Origin: Marinobacter sediminicola
GTDB taxonomy: Bacteria > Pseudomonadota > Gammaproteobacteria > Pseudomonadales > Oleiphilaceae
Direction: 5' to 3'
NCBI RefSeq assembly: GCF_031157525.1
Contig: NZ_JAVIXR010000002.1
Coordinates: forward strand, 62,001 to 126,000
DNA length: 64,000 nt
In this document: positions 1 through 8,278 of the stretch, one piece after another
Layout of the letters: the number at the start of each line of letters is the position of its first letter
Numbering within the stretch: the first letter of the stretch is position 1
Notes under the pieces: generated by a model
What the model saw: only the letters and a program-made list of their open reading frames with translations
What the model was told of the DNA's origin: nothing
Databases searched by the model: none
Made by a program: the position numbers and the translations under genes

Positions 1-102
1 CTTGCGAACGTTGCTCTCGGGTAGGGTGAACTGTCCCGCATCCAGATTCAGCAAACACACCACGGCGTCGCTGGCACTGAGCTCAACACCACAAATAAGC
101 AT
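1..102 (-). CDS. DUF3010 family protein, N-terminal part
   Basis: Only the first 34 codons are in the window; the rest lies beyond the left edge. The start ATG at 102 has a good AAGGAG Shine-Dalgarno sequence just upstream. The visible residues begin MLICGVELS and continue through a short hydrophobic stretch to LPES; this matches my memory of the DUF3010 family start (CGIEL then a nucleotide-binding-like first strand). The family has no established function. It is read leftward, 37 bases after the SEC-C gene on the same strand, so the two may be co-transcribed. The assignment rests on 34 residues and is moderate. Confidence 0.6.
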   Translation of the reverse strand, partial: MLICGVELSASDAVVCLLNLDAGQFTLPESNVRK

Positions 103-139
103 GGGCACTCCTTTTTCGGTGAATAAGGATTTCTGTGTA

Positions 140-484
140 TCAGGCACAGCACTTTTTGAATTTTTTCCCACTGCCACAACTGCAGGGGTCGTTTCGGGAA
201 GGCGTTTTGGCCTGGGTGACAGTGCCGCCCTTATTCAAGATGGCGGTAAGCTCCGTTATGGATTCAACGGCACCCTCACGGGCATCAACGGTAATGTCGG
301 CGTGCAACTGGGCTTCAGCCACCAGCGCCTCAACCTCTTGCTTGCGCTCCTCACTGGTTACAACCAGTTGCAGTGGAAACTTCTTGCTACCGCTTTTTTG
401 ACTGGCGTTAGTTTTGAAACCGCCGTAGGCCGTGTGATGCTGCCGTGCGTCCTGCCGGCCTTTGAAAAAAAACTTATCAGACAT
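140..484 (-). CDS. SEC-C metal-binding motif protein (PBPRA1643-like)
   Basis: A 114-residue protein whose last ~20 residues carry the SEC-C zinc motif: NDPCSCGSGKKFKKCC, with the C-x-C-(x)8-CC ligand pattern also found at the end of SecA. The N-terminal 90 residues begin MSDKFFFKGR and resemble the small proteins annotated as PBPRA1643 family SWIM/SEC-C proteins. The SEC-C tail binds zinc and usually mediates binding to protein or ribosome; the cellular role of this small family is not known. Likely co-transcribed with the DUF3010 gene downstream. Cytoplasmic, no signal peptide. Confidence 0.8.
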   Translation of the reverse strand: MSDKFFFKGRQDARQHHTAYGGFKTNASQKSGSKKFPLQLVVTSEERKQEVEALVAEAQLHADITVDAREGAVESITELTAILNKGGTVTQAKTPSRNDPCSCGSGKKFKKCCA

Positions 485-531
485 GCTGAAACCCTGATGA
501 ATTAATAGAGGGGCTATTTGCTATTGAGCAA

Positions 532-550
532 GGCCGCCACCGAGACGGCC
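532..550. terminator. Weak hairpin between converging transcripts
   Basis: A GC-rich 5-bp stem (GGCCG/CGGCC) with a 9-base loop sits between the 3' end of the flavin-barrel gene and the SEC-C gene. On the plus strand it is followed by ATCTTTTA, a poor U tract. It may help terminate or pause the leftward transcript, but the stem is short. Confidence 0.25.
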
Positions 551-606
551 ATCTTTTAGCATGCTTGCAAGATAGGTTATATAGCGGATTAGAGAAATAC
601 TGAAAC

Positions 607-1203
607 CTACACCGCTTGCGTACCATGCCACACAGGCAGCGCCATATCCTCCGGCTCCTCGTTAGGGCCGCCAGTCCGGCTTTTAAACGCACCTTCTTCA
701 ATGGGTACGCGGAACAGGGCCGTTGCTTTACGCTCCTTGACACTGGGCGCGCGCACCTGTTCCCAACGCCCTGGCGAAAGCTGGTTGATAACAGCCTTGA
801 ACGCCTCGTCGAATGCAACGTCATCCAGCACTCGCTGGGCCTTTCCGAACAGCACCAGTGATGAGTAGTTTGCGCTATGGTGATAGGCCGATTTACTCAT
901 CACCCACTCCTCCGTTACTGCAAAAGAAATACACAGCTGCGCACCGGATTCCAGCCGCTTGCACACGCGGCCACCGCTCAAGCTATGCAAATACAAATCA
1001 TCCCCCAGCCGCCACGCAGTCAGTGGAATAATTCTGGGCTCCCCATCTTCCACGAACCCAACGTGGGCCGTCTTTAAACGGTCTATCAGCGCGTATGCCT
1101 CCGCACGCTCATAGCTTGCACGTTTGGCGGCCCGCTTCACCTGGCTGCGCGGGCAACATGAAAGGGAAGACATGGCAGAGGGGTCGGTTTCCTTCAAAGA
1201 CAT
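607..1203 (-). CDS. Pyridoxamine 5'-phosphate oxidase-like flavin split-barrel protein
   Basis: A 198-residue protein of the FMN-binding split-barrel superfamily (PNPOx-like, Nim-related). Around residues 30-80 it shows the family layout: helix with YALIDRLKTAHVGF, then strands PRIIPLTAWR and LYLHSLSGGR, the usual phosphate-contacting turn of FMN. The N-terminal 25 residues are variable. Start is the ATG at 1203 with AAAGGAA 8 bases upstream. It is divergent from the MocR regulator, with a shared 93-base control region. MocR regulators next to such flavin-barrel proteins are common, and the regulator probably controls this gene. The substrate is unknown; it need not act on vitamin B6. Confidence 0.8.
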   Translation of the reverse strand: MSLKETDPSAMSSLSCCPRSQVKRAAKRASYERAEAYALIDRLKTAHVGFVEDGEPRIIPLTAWRLGDDLYLHSLSGGRVCKRLESGAQLCISFAVTEEWVMSKSAYHHSANYSSLVLFGKAQRVLDDVAFDEAFKAVINQLSPGRWEQVRAPSVKERKATALFRVPIEEGAFKSRTGGPNEEPEDMALPVWHGTQAV

Positions 1204-1244
1204 TATAGGTTCCTTTCGTTAAGTACCCCGCTATTAAAGAAAAC

Positions 1245-1270
1245 ATCTGATACCATCAAAAGATCCAGAT
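1245..1270. promoter_or_regulatory. Probable MocR operator in divergent promoter
   Basis: Between the flavin-barrel gene and the MocR gene lies an imperfect palindrome-like element: ATCTG at 1245-1249 and CAGAT at 1266-1270, enclosing TACCATCAAAAG. It resembles the operators I recall for MocR/PdxR regulators, which have CTGGTACC-type halves spaced about one helical turn. It lies 27 bases before the regulator's start codon, so it could mediate autoregulation and control of the divergent gene. Confidence 0.45.
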
Positions 1271-1296
1271 TATGATTTTTAGTAGGACCAGCCAAA

Positions 1297-2724
1297 GTGA
1301 TTAACGATATTCGTTTGGACTCTGCAACTCCGCTTCAACAACAACTGTACCGGCAGCTGTCCCAGCGGATTATCAACCAGCGTTACCTTCCCGGCAGCCA
1401 ACTGCCATCCAGCAGGCAACTGGCAACCGATCTTGGGGTGAGCAGAAACACCGTGAACGCGGTTTATGACCAGCTTAAATCGGAAGGCTTTCTGCTAAGC
1501 CGTCCAGGCAAAGGGGTATTCGTTAATGAGGACATCCGCGCCAGCCTGAACACACCTGATCAGGCGCCCTCCCACGCGCCAAGTAATGCTGAGCCACTGC
1601 CACCCTTGCCCATCGTGCCAAGACACAGTATGCGACTGGGCGAAGACGCCAACCTGCCCTTTCAGCCGGGCCTGCCAGATCTGGATGCCTTCCCGATCCG
1701 CAGCTGGAACCGAATCCTGCATCATCAGGAAAGCCGCAGGCTACTCAGAGGGTACGACTGCATTCAAGGCTACCAACCCCTCAGAAAAGCCGTTGCAGAA
1801 TATGCACGGGAATCCCGCGGAGTGCGCTGCCACGAGCATCAAATCATAATCACCAACGGTGCACAGCAGGCATTGTCTTTGATTGCAGATGTACTGCTTC
1901 AAGCGGGTGATCGGGTGTTCTGTGAGAACCCGGGTTATCGCGGCGCCCGTTACGCACTGGGGCGTTATGGAAACCCGATATTGCCCGTGCCATTGAAAGG
2001 CCAGGTGCTGGATGTGGATGCACTTGCGGATATGGGCCCTGCCAAGCTGTTGTTCTGCACCCCCACGCACCAATACCCCATGGGCGGAATTCTGGATATT
2101 GCGCAGCGCATGGCGTTGGTTCAGTGGGCACAACGCAATCAGACCTGGATCGTCGAAGACGACTACGACAGCGAATTCCACTTTCACAACAAACCCTTCG
2201 CCGCTATTCAGGGGTTATTCGATAACACCCCCGTTTTGTACGTAGGCAGTTTCAGCAAAACCCTGCTTCCCGGCCTCCGAGTTGGGTATCTGGTTGTGCC
2301 CGAATCCATGGTGGAGGCGTTCCTGTGGGCCAAGCGAGTTACCGGCGGTGAAACGCCACTGCTTGTTCAAGCGACCATAGCGGAATTCATTACAAGCGGA
2401 CAGTTCACCCGCCACCTGCGCCGCATGAGGCAGCTCTATAAGGAGAAGTGGACGTACTTCCAAAAGCTTGTGTCCGAAGAGCTGGGCGAGCTGGTCACAC
2501 CCGTGGCGGAGAGTGCCGGAATGCATCTGGTTCTGGAGGGCGATTTTGACGACGCCGACATCAGCCAAAGGCTCAGGGCCAAGGGCTTTGGCAGCACACC
2601 CTTGAGCGTTCATTTTATTGGGGAGGAAGCCCGAACCGGATTGGTAATGGGCTTTGCCAGCGCCAACGAGCGCGAGATCAAAGCCGCGGTACTGGCACTG
2701 AAGTCGCTCCTGCAAAAGCAGTGA
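1297..2724 (+). CDS. MocR-family transcriptional regulator (GntR HTH plus aminotransferase domain)
   Basis: A 475-residue PdxR/MocR-type regulator. Residues ~10-75 are a GntR winged helix (LPSSRQLATDLGVSRNTV). Residues ~110-470 are a fold-type-I aminotransferase domain with the PLP signature: YVGSFSKTLLPGLRVGY contains the Schiff-base lysine, and VEDDYDSEF supplies the cofactor-contacting aspartate. These proteins sense PLP or PLP adducts and regulate B6, amino-acid or taurine/GABA genes. The start is GTG at 1297, because the nearby ATG at 1272 is out of frame. It is divergent from the split-barrel gene, its probable target. The effector cannot be read from sequence. Confidence 0.9.
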   Translation: MINDIRLDSATPLQQQLYRQLSQRIINQRYLPGSQLPSSRQLATDLGVSRNTVNAVYDQLKSEGFLLSRPGKGVFVNEDIRASLNTPDQAPSHAPSNAEPLPPLPIVPRHSMRLGEDANLPFQPGLPDLDAFPIRSWNRILHHQESRRLLRGYDCIQGYQPLRKAVAEYARESRGVRCHEHQIIITNGAQQALSLIADVLLQAGDRVFCENPGYRGARYALGRYGNPILPVPLKGQVLDVDALADMGPAKLLFCTPTHQYPMGGILDIAQRMALVQWAQRNQTWIVEDDYDSEFHFHNKPFAAIQGLFDNTPVLYVGSFSKTLLPGLRVGYLVVPESMVEAFLWAKRVTGGETPLLVQATIAEFITSGQFTRHLRRMRQLYKEKWTYFQKLVSEELGELVTPVAESAGMHLVLEGDFDDADISQRLRAKGFGSTPLSVHFIGEEARTGLVMGFASANEREIKAAVLALKSLLQKQ

Positions 2725-2860
2725 TGGTTTCGGACGCCAACTCACTTAGGCCTGAAGCAATCCGTGTAACTTTTGTCAGGTCTTGTCCTTTCGCATTTTT
2801 GATTCAAGCCGTTGGGTTTATGCTGAAAGGGCAAGTTATTTTGATGGCAAAGGAGTCAAC

Positions 2861-4003
2861 ATGACAGACCACATGCCGGATGATTTGTCCGCAGTTGGCC
2901 GTGATTTGAGGGCCTACACCGATGAACTGCGCCCCAAGCATCCTGTTGTTAGAAACATCAAAGGCGAATGGGTGCTGCTCCGGCATGCCGACGTTTTGGC
3001 TGCTGCCCTGGACCACGAGCGTTTCTCCAGCCAGGTTTCTCGCTATCTGCAAGTTCCGAACGGGCTTGATGGAAACGAACACACACTCTACCGAAATGTG
3101 ATTGAGCGGTATCTCTCCCGGGAAGCGGCGGAGCCATTCGTTCCGGTTTTCATACGCGTCGCTCGCCAGTTGGTGGCGGAGCTACCCAGGGGTGAAGTGC
3201 TGGATGCTGTAAGCGACATAGGTGCCGTGTTCGCCGTTCGCGCCCAGTGCGCCTGGCTGGGATGGCCGGCAGAGTTAGAGCCAAAACTGCTGGCATGGAT
3301 GAAAGCAAACCATGCCGCCACCCGCTCTGGCGACAACGTTCTGATGGCAGATGTTGCCGAGCAGTTTGATGAGATTATTCGTTCAGTTATCCAGCCTCGG
3401 CGTGCTGCTGGCGCAAGTGCTCCCGACGATCTGACTACAAGACTATGCCGCGAGACGGTGAATGGGCGCCCACTGACAGAGGCGGAGCTGGTTTCCATTC
3501 TGCGCAACTGGACAGGCGGTGATTTGGGTTCCATCGCTCTCTGTGTTGGCGTACTCATCGCCCATCTGGTTCAACATCCTGAGCTTGCTGAGCGGATACG
3601 AGGCGCTTCAAATACAGAAGTAGAAGCGATCATTGATGAAATCCTTCGTCTCGACAACCCGTTCGTATCCAACCGGCGGGTAACTACCTGCCCCGTTCAC
3701 ATCGGTGGCCGTGATATTCCGAGCGGAGCAAAAATCAAGTTGAACTGGACATCCGCCAATCGCGATGAATCTGTCTTCGACAACAGCCGGTTTGATCCTG
3801 AAGGCAACGCAGCGAATAACCTGCTCTATGGAGCCGGCAAGCACGTGTGCCCAGGCAGACTGCTAGCCACTTGGGAATTGCGCATCGCGCTGCAAACCAT
3901 AATCACTTCAGTACAGGCAATTGATTTGATACCCGGCGAGCCACCAGAACGGGAAGTGGCACCAGTGGGTGGGTACCACCGAGTGCCGGTGGTGCTAAGG
4001 TGA
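2861..4003 (+). CDS. Cytochrome P450
   Basis: A 380-residue soluble bacterial P450. The heme-binding loop is GAGKHVCPGRLLA with the axial thiolate Cys near residue 330, and the K-helix ExxR is EILR. The oxygen-activating I-helix is unusual: where most P450s have (A/G)Gx(D/E)T, this has GGDLGS, so the conserved threonine is missing. I recall similar GELGT-type helices in a subset of proteobacterial P450s. Start is the ATG at 2861 with AAAGGAG 5 bases upstream; a longer in-frame reading from 2783 has no ribosome site. No ferredoxin or reductase gene is adjacent, so electrons must come from elsewhere. Substrate unknown. It overlaps the converging gene by 9 bases. Confidence 0.92.
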   Translation: MTDHMPDDLSAVGRDLRAYTDELRPKHPVVRNIKGEWVLLRHADVLAAALDHERFSSQVSRYLQVPNGLDGNEHTLYRNVIERYLSREAAEPFVPVFIRVARQLVAELPRGEVLDAVSDIGAVFAVRAQCAWLGWPAELEPKLLAWMKANHAATRSGDNVLMADVAEQFDEIIRSVIQPRRAAGASAPDDLTTRLCRETVNGRPLTEAELVSILRNWTGGDLGSIALCVGVLIAHLVQHPELAERIRGASNTEVEAIIDEILRLDNPFVSNRRVTTCPVHIGGRDIPSGAKIKLNWTSANRDESVFDNSRFDPEGNAANNLLYGAGKHVCPGRLLATWELRIALQTIITSVQAIDLIPGEPPEREVAPVGGYHRVPVVLR

Positions 4004-4363
4004 CGCATCCTGCACAAGGCAGTTAATCAGCGTAATGGACACATCCCGAAAAACAGCATCTGACGCTACAACGCTCGGAAAGCCGTCATAAACGCTGCGC
4101 CGGCATGTTGAGGTCCGTGTTTTTGCTTGCTTAATGCAGGCAGCATTGGCGTCAGCCCCCTTTGCCTTGCCTGTTGCCTGCTCACACAGCGACGGCAGCT
4201 GGGTATTCAGCCAATCCACCGTTGTGCTGAGTTTTACGGGGTTCGCCTGGAGGTTGGTAAACCGGCTTGCATCAACCGCTTGTGGCTGCTCGCGGGTTTG
4301 ATCCCAAAGCACAAATGCCAGAGCAGCCAAAACCAGAATGACGGTAACAGTGGGGAATTTCAT
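3995..4363 (-). CDS. Hypothetical membrane-anchored protein with four cysteines
   Basis: A 122-residue protein not recognised. Residues 1-20 form a hydrophobic anchor or signal (MKFPTVTVILVLAALAFVLW), followed by a ~100-residue exported-looking part with four cysteines that could form two disulfides. The last codons overlap the 3' end of the P450 gene by 9 bases in the opposite direction. It starts 7 bases after the stop of the larger membrane protein upstream and is probably in one transcript with it. No catalytic motif seen. Confidence 0.6.
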   Translation of the reverse strand: MKFPTVTVILVLAALAFVLWDQTREQPQAVDASRFTNLQANPVKLSTTVDWLNTQLPSLCEQATGKAKGADANAACIKQAKTRTSTCRRSVYDGFPSVVASDAVFRDVSITLINCLVQDASP

Positions 4364-4370
4364 ATGTGCC

Positions 4371-5690
4371 TCACGTCGTTGGTAGCGGATTCATTCCGGA
4401 AGGCGCATGTTCCGTCGATGTCTCGCTATGTTTCAGCAAGTTCAAGCCAACAGGAAACAGGTTCCTTGTCGATATCTTTTCATTATCGACAAGGGAATCC
4501 ATGCAATCGCGAGTGCACACGTAAAGATTCCCCTTTCTCTTGGGCAACGACTTTCCCTTGCTCAAGCAGGTTTTGAAAACCTTAGCCTCTTGCTTTAACT
4601 GCAACACCAAAGGCAAGTGCCTGTAGGTGCCAGGAACTGTATATTTAACCCTCACAAAAAACTCTGGTTGATAGAGGTAAAGAGGGTTTATCACCAAGCC
4701 AAGCAGCTTGTTCTCTCGCAGTATTCCCCCATCCGATTCCAAAACCTTCAGGCTGACACTATTACCTATGGTTTGATCCACAACCTCATCAAAAAGCTCT
4801 GTATCAACCATGTCCTTTAAGGTCACATCCTCTCTGTACAAATTCGGGAACAGGTCTATTGTGCCGGCAAAAGAATGTTGAATTTTATCTTTGGCCGCTG
4901 CGTCTGCACTTAGTCGGGCCTGAAGAATATACAACGGATCTTCCCCTTCGATGGCAATCTCGACGATGCCCGTTATCCCGATGGGGTTAGGCAATAAGTC
5001 GAAAAACTCCATGCTCCCGACTTTCGAAAATTCACTGGATGCATAGTGTCTTTCAATATCAGCCGAGAGCAGACTTCTCAGGGTTTTCTCGTTCACTTTT
5101 GTTGTTGTATCACTACTCGAAAGCGGATAATCCGGGAAATAATGAGTGAATGTAATATCAAAAAACGAGGTACTTGAGCAGTTCACCTTCAGAATTCCGG
5201 ATTCAAGCGACAAACCATCAATTGAAAATTTCGGAACATCGAGTGAACCGTAGTGCGTTCTAAAATAATCATCCTTATTAAAATCGACCCATTTCAACAG
5301 AGTTTCAATCTCTCTTGGCTGGTTGTAAAAGTCATGTCTGTTGAACTGAACCTTCACCTCGGAGAAGTTCATATTTATTGGAACAACCGTGCCTATTTGA
5401 AGGTTGTCTTTTTCAATTATTCGCCCTTTCTCATCATTATGCAGAGACCTGACAACCAGAAAAAACACTGTTATCAGGAAAACTATCCCTATATCGACAA
5501 AGAACGTAAATATGTTCGAAGCCAAGCCATAGAACGCGCCGCGATCATATATTTCGTAAATAACGTAAAAAACAAATGCCAGATACGCGAGAGAGAAAAA
5601 TATCGCCTTCTTTTTATTAGTTTTGACGAGATAAAAGAACTCATACTTAAAGGAAAGATTATCAACGACTCTTTTTATACTTCTCTTCAT
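4371..5690 (-). CDS. Hypothetical two-pass membrane protein
   Basis: A 439-residue protein not assigned to a family. Two hydrophobic segments lie near residues 28-47 and 56-82, preceded by a basic N-terminus and followed by RSLHNDEKGR; the remaining ~350 residues look soluble, mixed alpha/beta, without an enzyme signature. The gene is more AT-rich than its neighbours. It stands upstream of, and 7 bases from, the small anchored protein. This pair between a P450 and a diguanylate cyclase has no known counterpart to me; function left open. Confidence 0.65.
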   Translation of the reverse strand: MKRSIKRVVDNLSFKYEFFYLVKTNKKKAIFFSLAYLAFVFYVIYEIYDRGAFYGLASNIFTFFVDIGIVFLITVFFLVVRSLHNDEKGRIIEKDNLQIGTVVPINMNFSEVKVQFNRHDFYNQPREIETLLKWVDFNKDDYFRTHYGSLDVPKFSIDGLSLESGILKVNCSSTSFFDITFTHYFPDYPLSSSDTTTKVNEKTLRSLLSADIERHYASSEFSKVGSMEFFDLLPNPIGITGIVEIAIEGEDPLYILQARLSADAAAKDKIQHSFAGTIDLFPNLYREDVTLKDMVDTELFDEVVDQTIGNSVSLKVLESDGGILRENKLLGLVINPLYLYQPEFFVRVKYTVPGTYRHLPLVLQLKQEAKVFKTCLSKGKSLPKRKGNLYVCTRDCMDSLVDNEKISTRNLFPVGLNLLKHSETSTEHAPSGMNPLPTT

Positions 5691-5749
5691 GCGTTACAAC
5701 ATCCTTAGCTTTCAGGAAACCATTCGGGCACTACCTGGAGGTCTGCTTA

Positions 5750-7051
5750 TTAAATATGGCGGTGCGCAGAGAAGAAACGAATATTGTTTCTGCCCATGCT
5801 TTTCGCGGCATACATTGCGGTGTCCGCATTTCTGATGAGTTCAACAGCGGTGTCGCCATCCGCAGGGTACATCGAAATTCCTATGGACACACCGATTTGG
5901 AATGCCTTTCCATGAACCATTATTGGCTCATTGATTGAGCTGACGATACGGTTGGCAACGTCGCAAATTTCGCCTTCTTGCTGTGGGCAGTTGAGGATAA
6001 ATATGAACTCGTCGCCACCAACACGGGCCACGGTATCGGATCTTCGAACCAGTGTAAGCAGCTTGCCCGCCACATCTTTCAATAGATCATCGCCTACGTG
6101 ATGCCCAAGCTGATCGTTCACGAGCTTAAAACCATCAAGATCCAGAAACATGAGCGCAAAATGGGTCTTGTCCCTCTCGGCACTGAGTAGTTTTTGGTCG
6201 ATCCGATCCATCAACAGAGTGCGATTCGGCAGGTCGGTTAAGGCATCGTGAAAGGCCAGATGCTTAATATGTTCGTCCTTGCGCCAAAGAGTTGTAATGT
6301 CACTGAACACGGAAACGTAGCGCACAGGTTCACCGGACTCATCGGGCACCATGCTGATCGTCATGCGCTGCAGGTATAGCTCGCCATCTTTACGGCGGTT
6401 CCATATTTCCCCATGCCAGCGTCCATCTGCTTTAATCGTCTCCCACATAGCGGCGTAAAAGGCTTGGTCATGCTGTTTTGATTGCAGAATACGAGGAGTT
6501 TGGCCAACAGCGTCTTCTTCTGCATAGCCTGTAATTTCAATAAAACCCGGATTTACAGACAAGATAGTTCCGTGAATATCCGTAATCAGAACACCGTCCG
6601 GCATGCTCTCGAACACACAAGCAGCCAGTTTTAGCTTCGCTTCAACTTCCTTGAGCACCGTTACTTCACTGGCCTGAATGGCAAACCCTTTGACCACGCC
6701 ATCGGAATCAAAATCTGGAATATAGTGGCCAATGATATGACCAAGGCTACCATCGGCCTTTTTCAGGGTACGTTCAAAACGCTGAGTCTCGCCAGCCAAT
6801 ACTGCCCGAATATGAGGCTCATTCAGCGCAAACAGCTGCTCGCTGACCAAATCCTGAAAGCGGATGCCGATTACCTCCTCAGGTGGTATTCCATACCATG
6901 CACTGAATGCATTATTGGCATACCTGCAACGTAAATCTGTGCCCCAATAACCCATCATATTGGGTGTGCTATCCACAATAGTTTTTAGATATTGCTCGCC
7001 CGCGATAGTGGCGGGATTTGCACTCTGCCCTTTGATGTTTTTCTTTCTCAT
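5750..7051 (-). CDS. PAS-PAS-GGDEF diguanylate cyclase
   Basis: A 433-residue soluble sensor. PAS domains lie at about 20-138 and 140-260 (first with NAFSAWYGIPPEEVIG, second with NPGFIEITGYAEEDAVGQ and a PAC end), and a GGDEF domain at 265-430. The active site GGDEF is intact and preceded at the proper distance by RRSD, an RxxD inhibitory site, so product inhibition by c-di-GMP is expected. It makes c-di-GMP from two GTP. No membrane segment, so it senses a cytoplasmic ligand. Single gene, no partner effector nearby. Confidence 0.93.
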   Translation of the reverse strand: MRKKNIKGQSANPATIAGEQYLKTIVDSTPNMMGYWGTDLRCRYANNAFSAWYGIPPEEVIGIRFQDLVSEQLFALNEPHIRAVLAGETQRFERTLKKADGSLGHIIGHYIPDFDSDGVVKGFAIQASEVTVLKEVEAKLKLAACVFESMPDGVLITDIHGTILSVNPGFIEITGYAEEDAVGQTPRILQSKQHDQAFYAAMWETIKADGRWHGEIWNRRKDGELYLQRMTISMVPDESGEPVRYVSVFSDITTLWRKDEHIKHLAFHDALTDLPNRTLLMDRIDQKLLSAERDKTHFALMFLDLDGFKLVNDQLGHHVGDDLLKDVAGKLLTLVRRSDTVARVGGDEFIFILNCPQQEGEICDVANRIVSSINEPIMVHGKAFQIGVSIGISMYPADGDTAVELIRNADTAMYAAKSMGRNNIRFFSAHRHI

Positions 7052-7150
7052 GGGCTACCACTAGACATATATGCTTGCATTCCAGAAAAGGGATTGACCG
7101 TTATGCACTCTGCTGTGCCCGTAAATTTAACACAGTCTGGCTGATTTTCT

Positions 7151-8278
7151 TCATTGCCCAAAGCGCTGTAACTGCATTTCTTGCAGACGGCTTAAAGTGC
7201 GACGAAACGGAAAGGCGAGCGCCCCGGTGCTATAGAGTTCTTTCAGAGGCACCGCGGCATCCAGATACAGAGGAATCCCCCGGTCGTAACATTCGTCGAC
7301 CAAAGCGATAAATCTTCGCACGCCGTCATCTTGATGAGTAAGTGCAGCCAGCTGACGATCCCCTGCCTCTACCTGGGTTACTCCATCCTCGGTGCCACGG
7401 GCAATTGCGGCTTGCATAGACCCGCCGCTTAATTGTGGCACATCACCTAAAAAAACATGGGAGAAACGATCACACAGATCGATAAAGTCCTGGGACGCCA
7501 GCTTCTGTTCGCACAATTCGTGATAACGACACCACAACAGATGCTCGCTGCGCAGCACTACGTTGATCTCTCGATGCCCAAGAGCAACAGGCTCTCTAAT
7601 CGGTTGCTCGTTCTCACCAAGCAATTCAGCAAATGCAGCCTCCAGAGATTGGGGCTGGTTAACCCAATAACGCTGCCGAAGCTCCCCTGGATGAAGCCGA
7701 TGATCCTCGCCACCATCAACGCTCAATACCTGCATATGCCCCTTGAGCGCGGCAATGGCCGGCAACAGGCGCTCACGGTTAAAGCCGTCTTTATACAAAT
7801 CATCGGGCGGCTGGTTGGACGTCGCCACCAAAACCAATCCTTGAGCCAAAAGTTGCTGAAACAAACCTCCAAGCAACACAGCATCGCCAATATCGCTGAC
7901 AAACAGTTCATCGAGGCACAGCACTCGAGCTTCAGCTGCCAACTCCTGCGCGAGCAGGTTGAGAGGATCCTCTTGCCCGGTCAATTGAAACAGGCGTTGA
8001 TGTACCCAGCGTATGAAATGGTGAAAATGCTGGCGCCGAGCCGGCACGGTTAGCGCTTGGTAAAAGCGGTCCATTAACCAGGTTTTGCCCCGACCAACAG
8101 GCCCCCACAAATACACGCCCCGAATATCGCCAGTGCCTGCCTGCAATTCCTCATAGCAGCGCTGCAAACTTCTGGCAGCCTGGTCTTGGGCAGGATCTCT
8201 TTTAAAACCGGAATCAAATGCTTGTTGATAGGCTGCGTAGGGTGGAAGAGCCTGAGTAACAGAGGAGCCTGCATTCAT
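7151..8278 (-). CDS. zapE: Cell division protein ZapE (AFG1-type ATPase)
   Basis: A 375-residue P-loop ATPase of the AFG1/ZapE family, at the usual length. Walker A is GPVGRGKT near residue 60 and Walker B is VLCLDELFV, followed by the family sensor motif VATSNQPPDDLYKDG. ZapE acts at the division septum on FtsZ rings, mostly under stress. Its start overlaps the stop of the upstream hydrolase gene by four bases (ATGA), so the two are translationally coupled. That pairing is unusual compared with the common neighbourhood of zapE next to ribosomal-protein genes. Confidence 0.92.
   Translation of the reverse strand: MNAGSSVTQALPPYAAYQQAFDSGFKRDPAQDQAARSLQRCYEELQAGTGDIRGVYLWGPVGRGKTWLMDRFYQALTVPARRQHFHHFIRWVHQRLFQLTGQEDPLNLLAQELAAEARVLCLDELFVSDIGDAVLLGGLFQQLLAQGLVLVATSNQPPDDLYKDGFNRERLLPAIAALKGHMQVLSVDGGEDHRLHPGELRQRYWVNQPQSLEAAFAELLGENEQPIREPVALGHREINVVLRSEHLLWCRYHELCEQKLASQDFIDLCDRFSHVFLGDVPQLSGGSMQAAIARGTEDGVTQVEAGDRQLAALTHQDDGVRRFIALVDECYDRGIPLYLDAAVPLKELYSTGALAFPFRRTLSRLQEMQLQRFGQ

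Noticed and set aside
2783..2860. N-terminal extension of the P450
   Set aside because: No ribosome site upstream of 2783, while AAAGGAG precedes the ATG at 2861, which gives the usual P450 length.
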